Positions 10,999 to 24,311 of a stretch of 64,000 nucleotides of DNA are shown here, one piece after another (positions within the stretch are counted from its first letter, which is position 1; the number at the start of each line of letters is the position of its first letter). The notes beneath the pieces are model-generated. The model was given only the letters and a program-made list of their open reading frames with translations, had not been told where the DNA came from and did not search any database. Where the stretch lies: positions 12,482,229-12,546,228 of the forward strand of contig OZ025282.1 of the NCBI GenBank assembly GCA_964019165.1. The letters run 5' to 3'. A program made the translations under genes and the position numbers. This DNA comes from Mastigias papua (taxonomy: Eukaryota > Cnidaria > Scyphozoa > Rhizostomeae > Mastigiidae).

Positions 10999-12282
10999 AT
11001 GGAGAATGGTGAGAAGACTACATCCCAAGAGGAACACCCGGAAAGTGAACTTCTTACCAAAGAGACTCGAAGCAAAGTGTCTACAAAGAGAAAATTTGTT
11101 TCACAAAACCAATTCGACGATCTTCGTTCCACAGTTGTAGGAATGCAAAGCGAGATATCAAAATTGGTTTCCATTTTGCAAGATTCGCTCGTCCCAGCTA
11201 AGAAAATGCGGTCGACGCCTCCTGAGACTACCTCTGGACAACCTGAAGGGCTCGAGAATCAGTTTCTCCTACATACTTCTGAGCCCCATCTTTCAATGCC
11301 GGCACCCGAGAATCAGTTTCTCGAAAGGCCTATAGGCAATCAGTTTGCCACAAACAACCCTGGGGATCAGTTCCCTGTTCTTCAGAATTCAGCAGATCTT
11401 TTAAGTGAAGATGTTCTGCCACATCCCTCTCCAATGTCGCTACCCGCCGAGACTTCTGAGGGTCATTTTATCCCAAATTTTGACAACGGGATTGCAACTT
11501 TGCCGTTCACAACTGTTCCAACTACTGAACAACAAAGCGTGAAATTACACTTCGTCGAAGACGAAGTCATAGGTTCACCCATCTCCGAACCATATGCGAA
11601 GTACGTAGAGGATTGCTGCCTAAAGCGCATCCTCTCTTCGGAACTTACAAAGTTTAAGGAAAGCTTCAAAAGACCCCAGAATTGCCCAGCACTAAGTGTG
11701 CCTACCATCAATCCTACCCTTTGGGCTCAGTTACCCAAAGACTCCAAGGAGCATGACAAACGCCTTCAAAACGCTCAGTCACTGCTAGCCAAAGGACTTA
11801 CAGGGGTTGTACAAATGAAGGACACCCTTTTGCAAATAGGTTCACGCACTGATCAGTTCAGTCTTTTGCAACAACTTAGCGAACAAGTTGACGCATGTGT
11901 TGCACTTTTGGGCAATGCCTATTTGGAATCCTCTTACCGCCGAAGAGATCTCTTGAAGCCGGCTATCAACCCACGTTTTCATTCGTTATGTGGGTCAAAA
12001 ACCCCAGTAACAACGTTTTTGTTTGGGGATAACATTCTTGAATCAGCCAAAACGATTCAATCGTCGCAAAAAATGACCCGAACTTTTGCGGCCGGCCGCC
12101 AAAACATTCAATCCACACGATCTATAAACCGAGCGTTTAATGCAAATGGACACCGATCTGCATCTTCTTCGACCGGTAATTTAAACTTCCGAGGCCACAC
12201 CAATCAATCTTGGCGGTTTCGTCAGCACCCACGGATGTCAACCACAAACAACGGCTTCCAGAGGAAAAGTCAAACAAAATAG
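10999..12282 (+). CDS. DIRS ORF1, gag-like protein
   Basis: 427 codons, uninterrupted, starting 48 nt after the left ITR. It has no CCHC knuckle. The N-terminal 80 residues are Lys/Glu-rich and probably helical (Q-S-E-I-S-K-L-V-S-I-L-Q). Residues 85-140 carry a run of N-Q-F/D-Q-F motifs (E-N-Q-F-L, G-N-Q-F-A, G-D-Q-F-P). The middle third (residues 200-310) is the conserved DIRS gag-like region with repeated Leu-rich helices. The C-terminus is basic and Asn/Ser-rich, suited to RNA binding. Its end overlaps the RT frame by 73 nt (12210-12282). Presumed RNA-packaging partner of the RT. Confidence 0.8.
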   Translation: MENGEKTTSQEEHPESELLTKETRSKVSTKRKFVSQNQFDDLRSTVVGMQSEISKLVSILQDSLVPAKKMRSTPPETTSGQPEGLENQFLLHTSEPHLSMPAPENQFLERPIGNQFATNNPGDQFPVLQNSADLLSEDVLPHPSPMSLPAETSEGHFIPNFDNGIATLPFTTVPTTEQQSVKLHFVEDEVIGSPISEPYAKYVEDCCLKRILSSELTKFKESFKRPQNCPALSVPTINPTLWAQLPKDSKEHDKRLQNAQSLLAKGLTGVVQMKDTLLQIGSRTDQFSLLQQLSEQVDACVALLGNAYLESSYRRRDLLKPAINPRFHSLCGSKTPVTTFLFGDNILESAKTIQSSQKMTRTFAAGRQNIQSTRSINRAFNANGHRSASSSTGNLNFRGHTNQSWRFRQHPRMSTTNNGFQRKSQTK

Positions 12283-14297
12283 AACACCAGGTAACTGCAC
12301 GTACTAAATTATGTCTCAAAAAATGGCGTACTTTAACTAACAATCAGTTTGTTCTTAATACTGTAAGTGGCATTCGTCTAAACTTCCTACATCCGCCAAC
12401 ACAAACATGTATACCACAGCCAATTAAGTTTACCACAGGCGAAATTGCATGTATCGATGAAGAAATAAAATCTCTTATACTGAAAGGTGCTATAATTCCG
12501 GTGAATCATACGCCAGGCCAATTTATATCTAACATATTCACTCGGCCTAAAAAATCCGGGGGCTTGCGAACTATCATCAACCTGAAAAGGTTGAACAAAT
12601 ACTTGGAAAAAATTCATTTCAAAATGGAGCACATTATGACCATTTTACCTCTCATTAAAAAAGGCATGTACATGACATCGCTTGATCTGAAAGACGCCTA
12701 TTTTTCAATACGCATCGCCAACCGGTACAAAAAGTATCTTCGGTTTATCTGGAAAGGACAGTTATATGAATATCAGTGCCTTTGTTTTGGGCTAAGCCTT
12801 GCTCCCTTTTACTTTACGAAAGTTATGAAACCAGTTTTCTCACAGCTAAGACGTGAGGGCATTAGTTGCACTTATTACATTGACGATAGTCTGTACTTAA
12901 ATCACTCTGCCAATAAAGCTGAAACCGACACGAGGAGAGCCATGACACTCCTTCATTCTCTGGGATTTACAGTGAACAGAAAAAAGTCTGCACTCACACC
13001 AAGTAGACAAATTATTCATCTGGGGTTTGTGATTGACACTAACACTTATACTGTCAGTCTACCTCATCAAAAGGTCCGGAAAATTATTGCTGAATGCAAC
13101 GATCTCCTCTCTTCAGAAGAAGTTACAATACGCAAATTTTCTAAAGTTATTGGCCACCTTGTTTCTTCCTTCCTGGCTATTCGTTACGCTCAACTTCACA
13201 CACGCTACTTAGAAATATATAAAACGCCACGTTTGAGCACTTTGCAATCTTACGACCAAGTTATCTATTTGACGAATAAGATTCATTCTGAACTTATATG
13301 GTGGCGAGACAACATAAATGCATACAATGGCCGTTCGATTTCTGAAATCTTAGGCTTAGATAACTGGCAATTCGAGATTTATACTGACGCCAGCATTAGT
13401 GGATGGGGAGCTTCTCTGTTTCAAGCAGGAGATTCCATCTCTAAAACTAATGGCCGTTGGCTCAAAAAATCAAAACACATTAATTTCCTGGAATTACGAG
13501 CAATTCAGTTTGCTCTTTTTGCTTTTCGCAAGTTCATTATAAATTCTTCTGTTTGGATACACTGTGATAATACTACTGCCATGGCCTAAATTAATAAATT
13601 CGGAGGCTGCCGGAGTAGTTCAATGAATTATTTGAGCCGAAAAATCTGGCTTTGGTGTATTGATAACTCAGTGTCACTTACTGCTATCCATATACCTGGC
13701 ATTTACAATACTCTAGCGGACAGATTATCACGTAAATTCACTGATAATATTGAATGGAGTCTTGACACAGACATATTTCAACGTTTATGTGCACTTTGTG
13801 GCACACCAGGCATAGATCTTTTTGCCTCTAGGCTAAACAATAAACTATATGAATACTACTCTTGGCGACCAGACCCTTTCTGCAAAGGGGTCAATGCTTT
13901 CACGCAATCCTGGGATTATCAATATGGCTATGCCTTCCCCCCATTCAATCAAATAAGTAAAGTTCTACATAAACTTAACAGTCACAAGTCGTGTACCATT
14001 CTCTTGATTTTTCCGTACTGGCCCAGTCAAACATGGTTCCCATGCCTGTCAGAATATTTTGTAGATTTTCCAATTCTTTTACCACCCTCCTCTTCTTTAC
14101 TCAGTTGTCCATGGAATCCGAAGTCGAAGCATCCACTTCTGCCGCATCTGCACCTCGTCGCTTGCAAGTTATCAGCGAACAGTTATCTTCACGGGAACTT
14201 CCGCCAAAAACTTTCGAGATTTTATTCGCCAGCTAGAAGAAAAGTACGCAGAAAACTACTCTTCCATCCTTCGTCAATGGCTATCGTTTTGTTCTGA
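12210..14297 (+). pseudogene. DIRS reverse transcriptase-RNase H, one in-frame stop
   Basis: RT motifs appear in order: P-K-K-S-G-G-L-R-T-I-I-N-L-K (near residue 110), T-S-L-D-L-K-D-A-Y-F-S-I (first catalytic Asp), F-G-L-S-L-A-P and Y-Y-I-D-D-S-L-Y (catalytic Asp pair), then H-L-G-F-V-I-D. RNase H follows with Y-T-D-A-S-I-S-G-W-G-A, the active-site Glu in F-L-E-L-R-A-I and H-C-D-N-T-T-A-M-A. A TAA at 13587-13589 interrupts the frame inside RNase H. The same frame continues from 13590 (I-N-K-F-G-G) through the rest of RNase H and the DIRS-specific extension (G-I-D-L-F-A-S-R, F-P-P-F-N-Q-I, F-P-Y-W-P-S-Q). Apart from the stop all catalytic residues are present. Confidence 0.88.
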
Positions 14298-15147
14298 ACG
14301 AGGATTTAATTCCAATGAACCTACTGTAACCTACGTTTTATCTTTTTTAACGTCACTTTACGAACGAGGTATTGGATACTCACAAATTAACAAAGCTCGC
14401 AGTGCCTTATCTGTCCTATTTCCGGATGTGCAGATTGGGAAACTTCCATTGATCTCTCGGTTTGTTCATGGAGTTAAGAACTTGAGAAAACCACAGCCAA
14501 AATACCCCTTTTTATGGGATGCCAAAGAATTACTACTATATCTTGCAAACTGGAAAGTTACTTCATCTTCTCCATTGAAAGATATTACTGTAAAACTTAC
14601 TACAGTTCTCGCTTGTGTATCGGCTCAAAGGCTCCATACGTTAACGTTGCTCGACGCGCGTTATATCCAGTTTCAATCGTCTGGGACTTATATGTACATT
14701 TTTAATGATTTGAAAGTCCCCCGTGCACGACCTTATTTTATCATGGCGCTTCCATCATCTTCAGACATTGACCACCTGGGGACTGTTGAACTTCTTCAAA
14801 TTTATTTAGAGAAAACAGAACAATTTCGTCGTCATGGCCATCATCGGTTATTATTAAGCTGGCGCCCTCCACACAACCCTGTCACAACTGATACATTAGC
14901 ACGTTGGATTCGCCAGGTCATGCAAGACTCGGGAATAAATGTACATGTGTTTGGTGCACACAGTGTCCGAGGCGCCTCCTCTTCGTTTGCTTTAGAACAT
15001 AACGCGTCCATTGACAGTGTGTTGACAGCTGGAGACTGGTCATCTTTGCGAACATTTAACAAGCATTATAATCGAATGCATAAATCTCTGCCTTCAAATG
15101 AGCTATCAACGACTATTACCGCATCTGGGCTTCATGACTCTACTTGA
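14111..15147 (+). pseudogene. DIRS tyrosine recombinase, frame change near its N-terminus
   Basis: Joins DNA ends by a 3'-phosphotyrosine intermediate to integrate the DIRS circle. The main frame ending at 15147 contains an N-terminal core-binding region (F-I-R-Q-L-E-E-K-Y...) and the catalytic residues: first Arg in S-A-Q-R-L-H-T-L, H-x-x-R in A-H-S-V-R-G-A, and the nucleophile Tyr in F-N-K-H-Y-N-R. A likely start (ATG 14111, overlapping the RT end) is in a different frame, which ends at 14236. A one-base change near 14215 probably links the two. The R-H-R-Y tetrad is intact. Confidence 0.85.
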
Positions 15148-15271
15148 TTATTCATAAACCTTGTTTTGTTCATATTTTAATCTCATTACATATCTGTTTG
15201 ATCTTTTTTAATGATTTACTGCTTGCCTCACATTACACTTTTTGCGAGAGGAATGCTAAGGTTCTTTGAAG

Positions 15272-15416
15272 TCTCTAGTTAGAAAGACTCAAACTGTGCA
15301 TTGCACAGCGACCTCGATGCGGAGAGGAGGCGAGGTAGAAATCTTAATTGGAGGAGACTCGACGAACTCCGATTTGAGTTCTCCGAGCCTCCTCGTAGCA
15401 TCGAGGTCGCTGTGCA
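15272..15416. repeat. DIRS internal complementary region
   Basis: 15272-15340 is the reverse complement of the left outer end (about 10791-10865). 15340-15416 is the reverse complement of the right outer end (about 15603-15683). It is the template proposed to restore and circularise DIRS termini during reverse transcription. The junction inside it (around AAATCTTAATTGG) defines the expected circle joint and therefore the element boundaries used here. Confidence 0.88.
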
Positions 15417-15486
15417 CCCACCCTCCCTTGCCCATCCATCGCATTCCTCTCTACAGGTTTTTTTCGTTGGCCTTTGCTGTAAAATA

Positions 15487-15625
15487 CTGAGGGATAGGGC
15501 GTTGGCAACTACATTTGTATTTAAAACCTTTGATATATTGCTTTCAAGAGCGAGCTGGAATGACCAATAGGATCATATCTCTAGTTAGAAAGACTCAAAC
15601 TGTGCATTGCACAGCGACCTCGATG
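15487..15625 (+). repeat. DIRS right inverted terminal repeat
   Basis: Begins CTGAGGGATAGGGCG and ends GCGACCTCGATG, complementary to 10813-10951 over the same 139-bp length. The outer extension 15626-15683 is not shared with the left end and is represented only in the internal complementary region. Confidence 0.9.
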
Positions 15626-15683
15626 CTACGAGGAGGCTCGGAGAACTCAAATCGGAGTTCGTCGAGTCTCCTCCAATTAAGAT

Positions 15684-15958
15684 GTCTGGGCCCAAGCTTT
15701 TGAAAGTGCTGCAAACATACAGTACATGTAAAATTGAATATTGCTTTTACCATGACACAAAATTAATCGAATACAGCTTTGTTGCATTGCAAGTCAAAGT
15801 TCTTAAGCGGTAATGTTGTGTCCTAGTGTGACTTGGATTTTGGTTTTAGTATGGTGGACAAGTAAAATTAATAAGTAATATGGTAAATTATTTTGTTTGT
15901 ATCTAGGTTAGAAGGACGCCATGTCTTTATAGAATTATGTATTGGTTAAATAATGCTA
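15684..15958. other. Residual host MITE sequence between DIRS and BEL
   Basis: 275 bp with no coding signal. In the nested model this is interior sequence of the hAT5-like element, separated from its neighbours by the two retroelements. Confidence 0.4.
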
Positions 15959-16262
15959 TTGTGTGTGCGGATACCTTCCCCCTGTGAGGCAAGCTTTGGG
16001 ACTTTGCGCTGGCTGCCACGCTGCTGGGGTGGGACCGGCGCGGTGCTGTTTAGCGAGTACTAATAATTAACAATTGATTAACCATTAATTTATAGCTTTA
16101 GTTTATGTACAATCCAATTTTTATCTCAGTTAGCCAGTGTTAGTTAGTTTCTGATTGGTCAGTTAGTGACACTGGGCGTAGACAAACTTTAGGCTTATAG
16201 ATGTGAAGCATGTTTGGTTTGGGCAGTTTTTTGTGATAGATTGCAAAGAGAGAACATGTATA

Positions 16263-18356
16263 CCGAGGTGCAAATCACTCAAAAAAATCTCGTACACGTT
16301 ACTGAAAAATCTTTAAAAATCTCTAAAAAATCTGAAAACTCTTTGAAAATCTTCAAAATCTCAAAAATCTTTGAAAATCTGCAAAATCTACAAAAAAATC
16401 TCTAAATCTCTAAAAAAATCTCTAAATCTCTAAACAAATCGTAAAAATCTGTACAAAAATCTCTAAATCTTTAGAAACTCTCCAACCTTTGCCGTGAGCG
16501 CTGAGTCCAAGGATTAAATTACATTTCTTTTATCGAGTGTTCGCAATAATTTATTTTCCTCATGTTAGGATTCATACATATATGACGTCTTGAGCTTGAA
16601 GGTAGGAGTATGGTCGATAGTCGATATTTTCCAACAAAGAGGAGGGGTTTCCTCTTGCCGAATGCATTGCAAGATTTTCTCCAAAATCTCTCCAAATAAA
16701 CTCTACAATCTTTGATATGATTCTCTTTTCATTTGTAACTATGAATGATACTAAGCAATAGAAAACTGACTGTAACTTGATGAACTTGGTTTCTGTTCAC
16801 TTGAAACGTAGTTTGGTTTCTCTTCACTTACATAATTAGTTCTAACACGCAGTGGGTGTAGATTACAGTTGATGACGTCATTCATCACTTAAAATGGGGC
16901 TCTCATGGAGACAGCCTTGTTTTATTTTTTGAAGGGAGGGGCCAAAATAGCTAAAATTTTGACGTTAATCCTCAAAAAGTCCTCGAATTAGTTCCCTGAG
17001 GATTTACTTATATGTTATGATTTTTGGGGCATATTCGCGGGGGGGGGGGCTTTAAAGATTGCTTGACAAATGTCGCATAAAAAGCTCACTGTCAAAGCTC
17101 CTATTCTCCGTACTATTGCAAAGACAGTCTAAATATAAGAATTAGTTTTTGTCAAAGACTTCATTATGATCTAGGGTGGGGCTTATAATAATTGGAAGTT
17201 CTAGCATTGGGGCTTATTGAAGGGTAGCTTTTCTGAAGGGAGGGGCCAAATCAAGGATTTATGGTATCTATGATCCCAACCGTGTCAGTGAAAACAGTCG
17301 TGTTATACTAAAGAGCTAACAATGGGGGTTAAGCTGCAGGCCATTCTTTAGACCACACCCGTAACCACAACCATGACGTCACTAGGCTGTTCAAATTTGA
17401 ATGCATACAAAGTTTTACAAAAGGTACGCATAATTTAGGTAAAATATTCATAAAACTGTAGTACAGGGTTGGTTCGTACTACCAAGCCAGAAGTTCACCA
17501 AACTAGTTTAAGATAACTGAAAGGGGGCTGAGCCTCCCAAAACTCTCTTCATTGTACCAAAAGGGGCTAGCCTCCCAAGCCGGCTCCCTTCCACAACACC
17601 TCTGAGTGCAAGTAACACTGCACTGTTAGAGCCGATGACCTGTGTGGCTTCAAACGAATTGAGGATGATAAAAGGTTTCTTCTGAGAAGAGTATCTTTGT
17701 TTTCATACTTGAAAGGAAATATGTGGGAACTCCAATACAATTTAGGAATTTTATTGACCTGACGAAAGGCGGCATAGGGAATATTGGTATCTTGTGCAAC
17801 TGGGAAAAATATGGCTTCTTTTTATCAAAGGAAGGTTTTCTTTGAGTCATCGGGTATGCACACAGTTGCGTTTAACCCTATTGAAAAATTACCCTAGCAA
17901 TGTAGCCGACGCTACTCTGTCTGTTCATTGACGGTTCTTAGTCGAGACATAAGAAATGTTCCTATTGTATCGGTAACTGAGCTCTACATCTCTACACCAG
18001 CTGTTGTTTAGGTTTTCAGATATTAGACTAGCTACTTTACTACATCTTAGAACAAAATATATATGAAAAAGAACCTTTACATGAGTTGAAATGTACTTTA
18101 TGGAACATAGAAGTCTTTAAAAAAATCTTCAAAAAATCTTAAAAATCTCAAAAATCTTGCAAAAATCTCAAAAATCTTCAAAAAATGGAAAAATCTATAA
18201 AATACTCCAAAACTCCCAAAAAATCTTTAAAATCTTGAAAATCTTTGTGAAATCCAAAAGAATCTTCGTGAAATACAAAAAAATCTTAAAAATCTTTGAA
18301 AAATCTGAAAATCTCGAAAATCTCGTACACTTTTTCCCGAGTGATTTGCCCCTCGA
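16263..18356. mobile_element. 2094-bp non-autonomous element with AAAATCT subterminal arrays
   Basis: Imperfect TIRs (CCGAGGTGCAAATCACTC at the left, complement of TCGAGGGGCAAATCACTC at the right), flanked by the 6-bp duplication TGTATA (16257-16262, 18357-18362). The intact right LTR has this target once. Both ends carry long runs of short A-rich units (AAAATCT, AAAAATCTC) in the same orientation (16283-16480 and 18118-18340). The middle holds a degenerate copy of the MITE seen at 4289. No transposase. Superfamily not recognised. Confidence 0.85.
16977..17263. mobile_element. Diverged second copy of the 4289-4632 MITE
   Basis: Runs antiparallel to the first copy. It shares segments such as GACAAATGTCGCATAAAAAG, GTCAAAGCTCC, CTAGGGTGGGGC and the TCCTCGAATTAG tip, with weaker ends (GGATTTATGGTA at the right). 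Nested in the element at 16263-18356. Confidence 0.7.
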
Positions 18357-18494
18357 TGTATACATTGATTATTCATAAATGATTGTGTTGAAATAAAACA
18401 GATTGGTGTGTTCATTGATCAGTTTCCTACAACCAGATAGAGAATAGTTGGTTCTCTAACACAGTGGAGGCACCACCCGGATACTGAGAGGAAC

Positions 18495-19973
18495 ATGGAG
18501 CAATTGGCTGTAGATCGCGCAAAGAAATTAAGAAGAACAACGAGAGGTTTGGTCACGAAATTGGTGCACAAAGTTTCGGACTACTTAAAAGAAGAACCCG
18601 ACGCAATAGATCGAAGAAAGTTACGGCAATTCCTTGCGGATTTGAAAGAAAAATCTACGGAACTGAAGGAATTAGATAAAGTTGTTCTAGATGATTATTT
18701 CGACACAGATGCAGATGAGGATACATGCAACAAAGAAGCAGAAGAGGCGAATGCTATTCAAGAGAGAATTTCGTATTCCATAATATCAATTGAAGACACT
18801 TTAACAGAACGTAGCGAAGAAGAAAATTCGTCTGTTTACGCCGAAAGTGTACGACGAGTAGGGTCGAAAGAAAGCCTTGTCTCGGTAAAATCAAGATCGT
18901 CAATAGGAACGGCCGCTTCATCAGACTCAAAAACGTCAAGTAGAACTCGCGTTTCATCAAAATCGTCGGTTGGGACGGCTGGTTCAATTGAAAATTCGGT
19001 AGACGAATGTCAACGGAGGGTACGAGTAAAACTGCCGAAATTGGAAATGCGCAAATTTACGGGAAAAGTCGAAGATTGGCAAGAATTTTGGGACTCTTTT
19101 CGAAGCGCGGTACATAACGATCCAGGAATAGCAAAGATAGACAAATTCAAGTATTTGCGGAGCTATTTGGAAGAGCCAGCGAGAAGGGTGATCGCGGGAC
19201 TCACCTTGACGGACGCAGATTACGATGCAGCAGTGGAAATTCCTGAAAGTCGTTTCGCAAAGCCTGCGTTGATCAAGAGAGTTCATATCAATCAGTTAAT
19301 GAATCTAGCCCCGGTGTTCAATGAGAGAAATGTTGGAAGATTACGTCATCTATTGGACGATATTGAGACTCATTTCCGCGGACTCGAGGCTCTTAAGGTG
19401 GAAAAGGAGTCGTATTCATCCATCGTTGTGCCTGTGCTCATGGATAAAATTCCCGAACAGATTCGAATGAATATGATCAGATTTGGAGGGGATTACTTGA
19501 GCTGGACGGTGGACGAGATGTTGGATGCATTTGCCAAAGAGATCGAAATTAAGGAAAGTCACTTCTCAGTCTTCAAGACTCGGCAACAGAAAGAATGGAC
19601 GGGTGGAAATCACATCAAGCCAGTGCAGCAGGACCAGAAGGAAAGAATGGGAGCAGCAAGTGCTCTTTTCACGCAGCACCAACAGTCGGAAGTCAACAAG
19701 TGTCCCTTTTGCTATCAGGATCACGATCCTGAGGACTGTAAGGACTGCAGTACACCTGATGAACGTAGGAAAAGTCTTTGTAAGTTGTCTAGGTGCTTCT
19801 TGTGCTTCAAGAAAGGACACAGATCCTTCCAGTGTCGTAGTAAGAGTAGATGTAGATATTGTAAGGCCAAGCATAGTTCTCTAATTTGCACACATAATAG
19901 CACTAATGCAGCGAAGGGAACGCAGCAGCTGGAACGCACGCGCCGCCGCGCAACCCTGAGGCAGAATCTTTAG
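18495..19973 (+). CDS. BEL gag polyprotein
   Basis: 492 codons, open, starting 34 nt after the 5' LTR just beyond the primer site. The N-terminal 170 residues are charged and Ser-rich. Residues 175-370 are the conserved BEL capsid-like region (L-P-K-L-E-M-R-K-F-T-G, W-Q-E-F-W-D-S-F, Y-L-R-S-Y-L). The C-terminus has Cys/His clusters: C-P-F-C-Y-Q-D-H, C-F-L-C-F-K-K-G-H, C-R-Y-C-K-A-K-H. Forms the particle and binds genomic RNA. The frame ends shortly before pol. An alternative frame from about 19930 leads into pol, so gag-pol would need a frameshift. Confidence 0.85.
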   Translation: MEQLAVDRAKKLRRTTRGLVTKLVHKVSDYLKEEPDAIDRRKLRQFLADLKEKSTELKELDKVVLDDYFDTDADEDTCNKEAEEANAIQERISYSIISIEDTLTERSEEENSSVYAESVRRVGSKESLVSVKSRSSIGTAASSDSKTSSRTRVSSKSSVGTAGSIENSVDECQRRVRVKLPKLEMRKFTGKVEDWQEFWDSFRSAVHNDPGIAKIDKFKYLRSYLEEPARRVIAGLTLTDADYDAAVEIPESRFAKPALIKRVHINQLMNLAPVFNERNVGRLRHLLDDIETHFRGLEALKVEKESYSSIVVPVLMDKIPEQIRMNMIRFGGDYLSWTVDEMLDAFAKEIEIKESHFSVFKTRQQKEWTGGNHIKPVQQDQKERMGAASALFTQHQQSEVNKCPFCYQDHDPEDCKDCSTPDERRKSLCKLSRCFLCFKKGHRSFQCRSKSRCRYCKAKHSSLICTHNSTNAAKGTQQLERTRRRATLRQNL

Positions 19974-21760
19974 TCGGTAGTGCCAGTTCTTCCTCTGCCA
20001 GCTGTGGAGAGCAAGTGGCTTTGCAGACAGCCTTGGCTAGAGTGGAAGGCAAGGAAAAGAGTAGAGTGAGAGTTTTGTATGACTCTGGTAGCCAGAAAAC
20101 ATTCATATCTGCCAAGGTTGTCAATAAGTTAGATTTGAAGCCACTTAGAGAGGAGATGCTTGCAATTAAAAAGTTTGGAGAAAGTGAGCCTGAGATAAAA
20201 AAGAGGGAAGTGTATGAAGTAACACTTGCACCACTAAAAAAGAATGGAGATGGTGTAAAAGTAGAAGCATTTGTTGTTGATGAAATATCTACAATTCATA
20301 ACATTCATGTTGAAAGAATTAAGAAGGATTATGCTCATTTGTATAATGTGTATTTCTCAGATGTTTGCAGGTCTGAAGACATTTTAGAGATTGATGTATT
20401 GATCGGTTCAAATTATCTATGGAATTTCCAGTTGGGGGAAGTGATAAGAGGGGGGCAGCAAGAGCCAGTTGCTGTCAAGACATTGCTTGGATGGAGCTTG
20501 TCTGGACCAGTGCCAAGTAAGAATATATGCTTTAATTCTGATGTATTAGTTTCTCTTGTCATTGAACCCACACCTGCTGGAAGAGAGGAATTCTGGAAGT
20601 CAATAAAAATCTTAATAGGCTATGGGACCTAGAAACTGTTGGAGTTAGAATTGATAATGATATTCATCAGAAAGTAATTGATAATATTTCTTTTGATGGA
20701 CAGCGTTACTCAGTAGGCCTACCCTGGAAAATTGGACATGAACCAGTACCATCAAATTATGGCAATGCGATAGTGAGGCTTAAAAGTCAATTGAATAAGT
20801 TACACAGAACACCTGAAGTGTTGGAGCAGTACGACAGCATTATCCATGACCAGTTAAAAGATGGCATCATTGAAGAAGTCCCAAGAGATTTGCAGGTAAG
20901 CAAAGTCTCATATTTGCCACATCAGCCAGTTATACATGAGAATGCAGAGACCACCAAGGTCCGCATAGTATATGATGCATCATGTAAAGACAAGGGCACA
21001 AAGACCTCACTTAATGATTGCTTACATGTAGGGCCACCCCTTACCCCCTTGATGTTTGACATACTTATAAGATTCAGGGAGCAACCAGTTGTGTTGGTTG
21101 GTGATATAGAAAAGGCCTTCCTGAACATCAAGGTGCATGCCAAAGATAGGGATTGTTTGCGCTTCTTATGGGTCAGAGACAGCCATGCGAAGGACCCAGA
21201 TATAGTTGTTTACAGATTTAATCGGGTAGTTTTTGGGGTAAACTCCTCCCCCTTCCTATTGAATGCAGTTATTCATCATCATGTTAATCAGTATAAGGAT
21301 GTTGACCCCCAGTTTGTTGAATGTTTGATCAACTCCTTCTTCGTAGATGATTTAGTCACTTCTTGTAGAGATAGTGAAACAGCTTATTCATTGTACAAGA
21401 ATGCAAAAGTTAGAATGAGTGATGGGGGATTTAAGCTCCGTAAGTGGAAGACAAATGACAGATTGTTGGCTGAGCAAATTCAGAGAAATGAAGGTGAGCT
21501 TATGGTATCTGACAGTTCTGTGGAAAAATCTATTAATTTAGAAAACAATAAGAGCAAGGTTTTAGGATTATTGTGGGACAGCAGATGTGACAAGCTAGAA
21601 TTTAATCTAGGTAAGATAGCAGAAGATGCAAGCTTAGTTGCACCCACTAAGAGAGGAATTCTTAGTGGCCTAGCCACTGTGTTATGACCCTCTTGGGTTG
21701 ATAAGCCCTTTATCTGTATCACCCAGAGTTCTTTTCCAGGAATTGTGCCTTAGTAAGCTA

Positions 21761-24311
<2,551 letters not shown>

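Larger units (their letters stand above)
10791..15683 (+). mobile_element. DIRS-type tyrosine-recombinase retrotransposon, near full length
   Basis: Contains a gag-like ORF, RT-RNase H and a tyrosine recombinase in DIRS order, bounded by inverted terminal repeats (10813-10951 and 15487-15625, 139 bp each) and an internal complementary region (15272-15416). The first half of that region is complementary to the left outer end and the second half to the right outer end. This is the hallmark of DIRS circles, which are integrated by recombinase rather than by an integrase. No target duplication is expected or seen. The RT has one nonsense codon and the recombinase N-terminus a frame change, so this copy is probably inactive. 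Confidence 0.92.
15964..18461 (+). repeat. BEL 5' LTR, interrupted
   Basis: 398 bp of LTR (15964-16262 and 18363-18461) around the 2094-bp insertion at 16263-18356. It matches the right LTR along its whole length. An AATAAA-like motif (GAAATAAAACAG) occurs in the last 80 bp and may be the polyadenylation signal. Confidence 0.9.
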
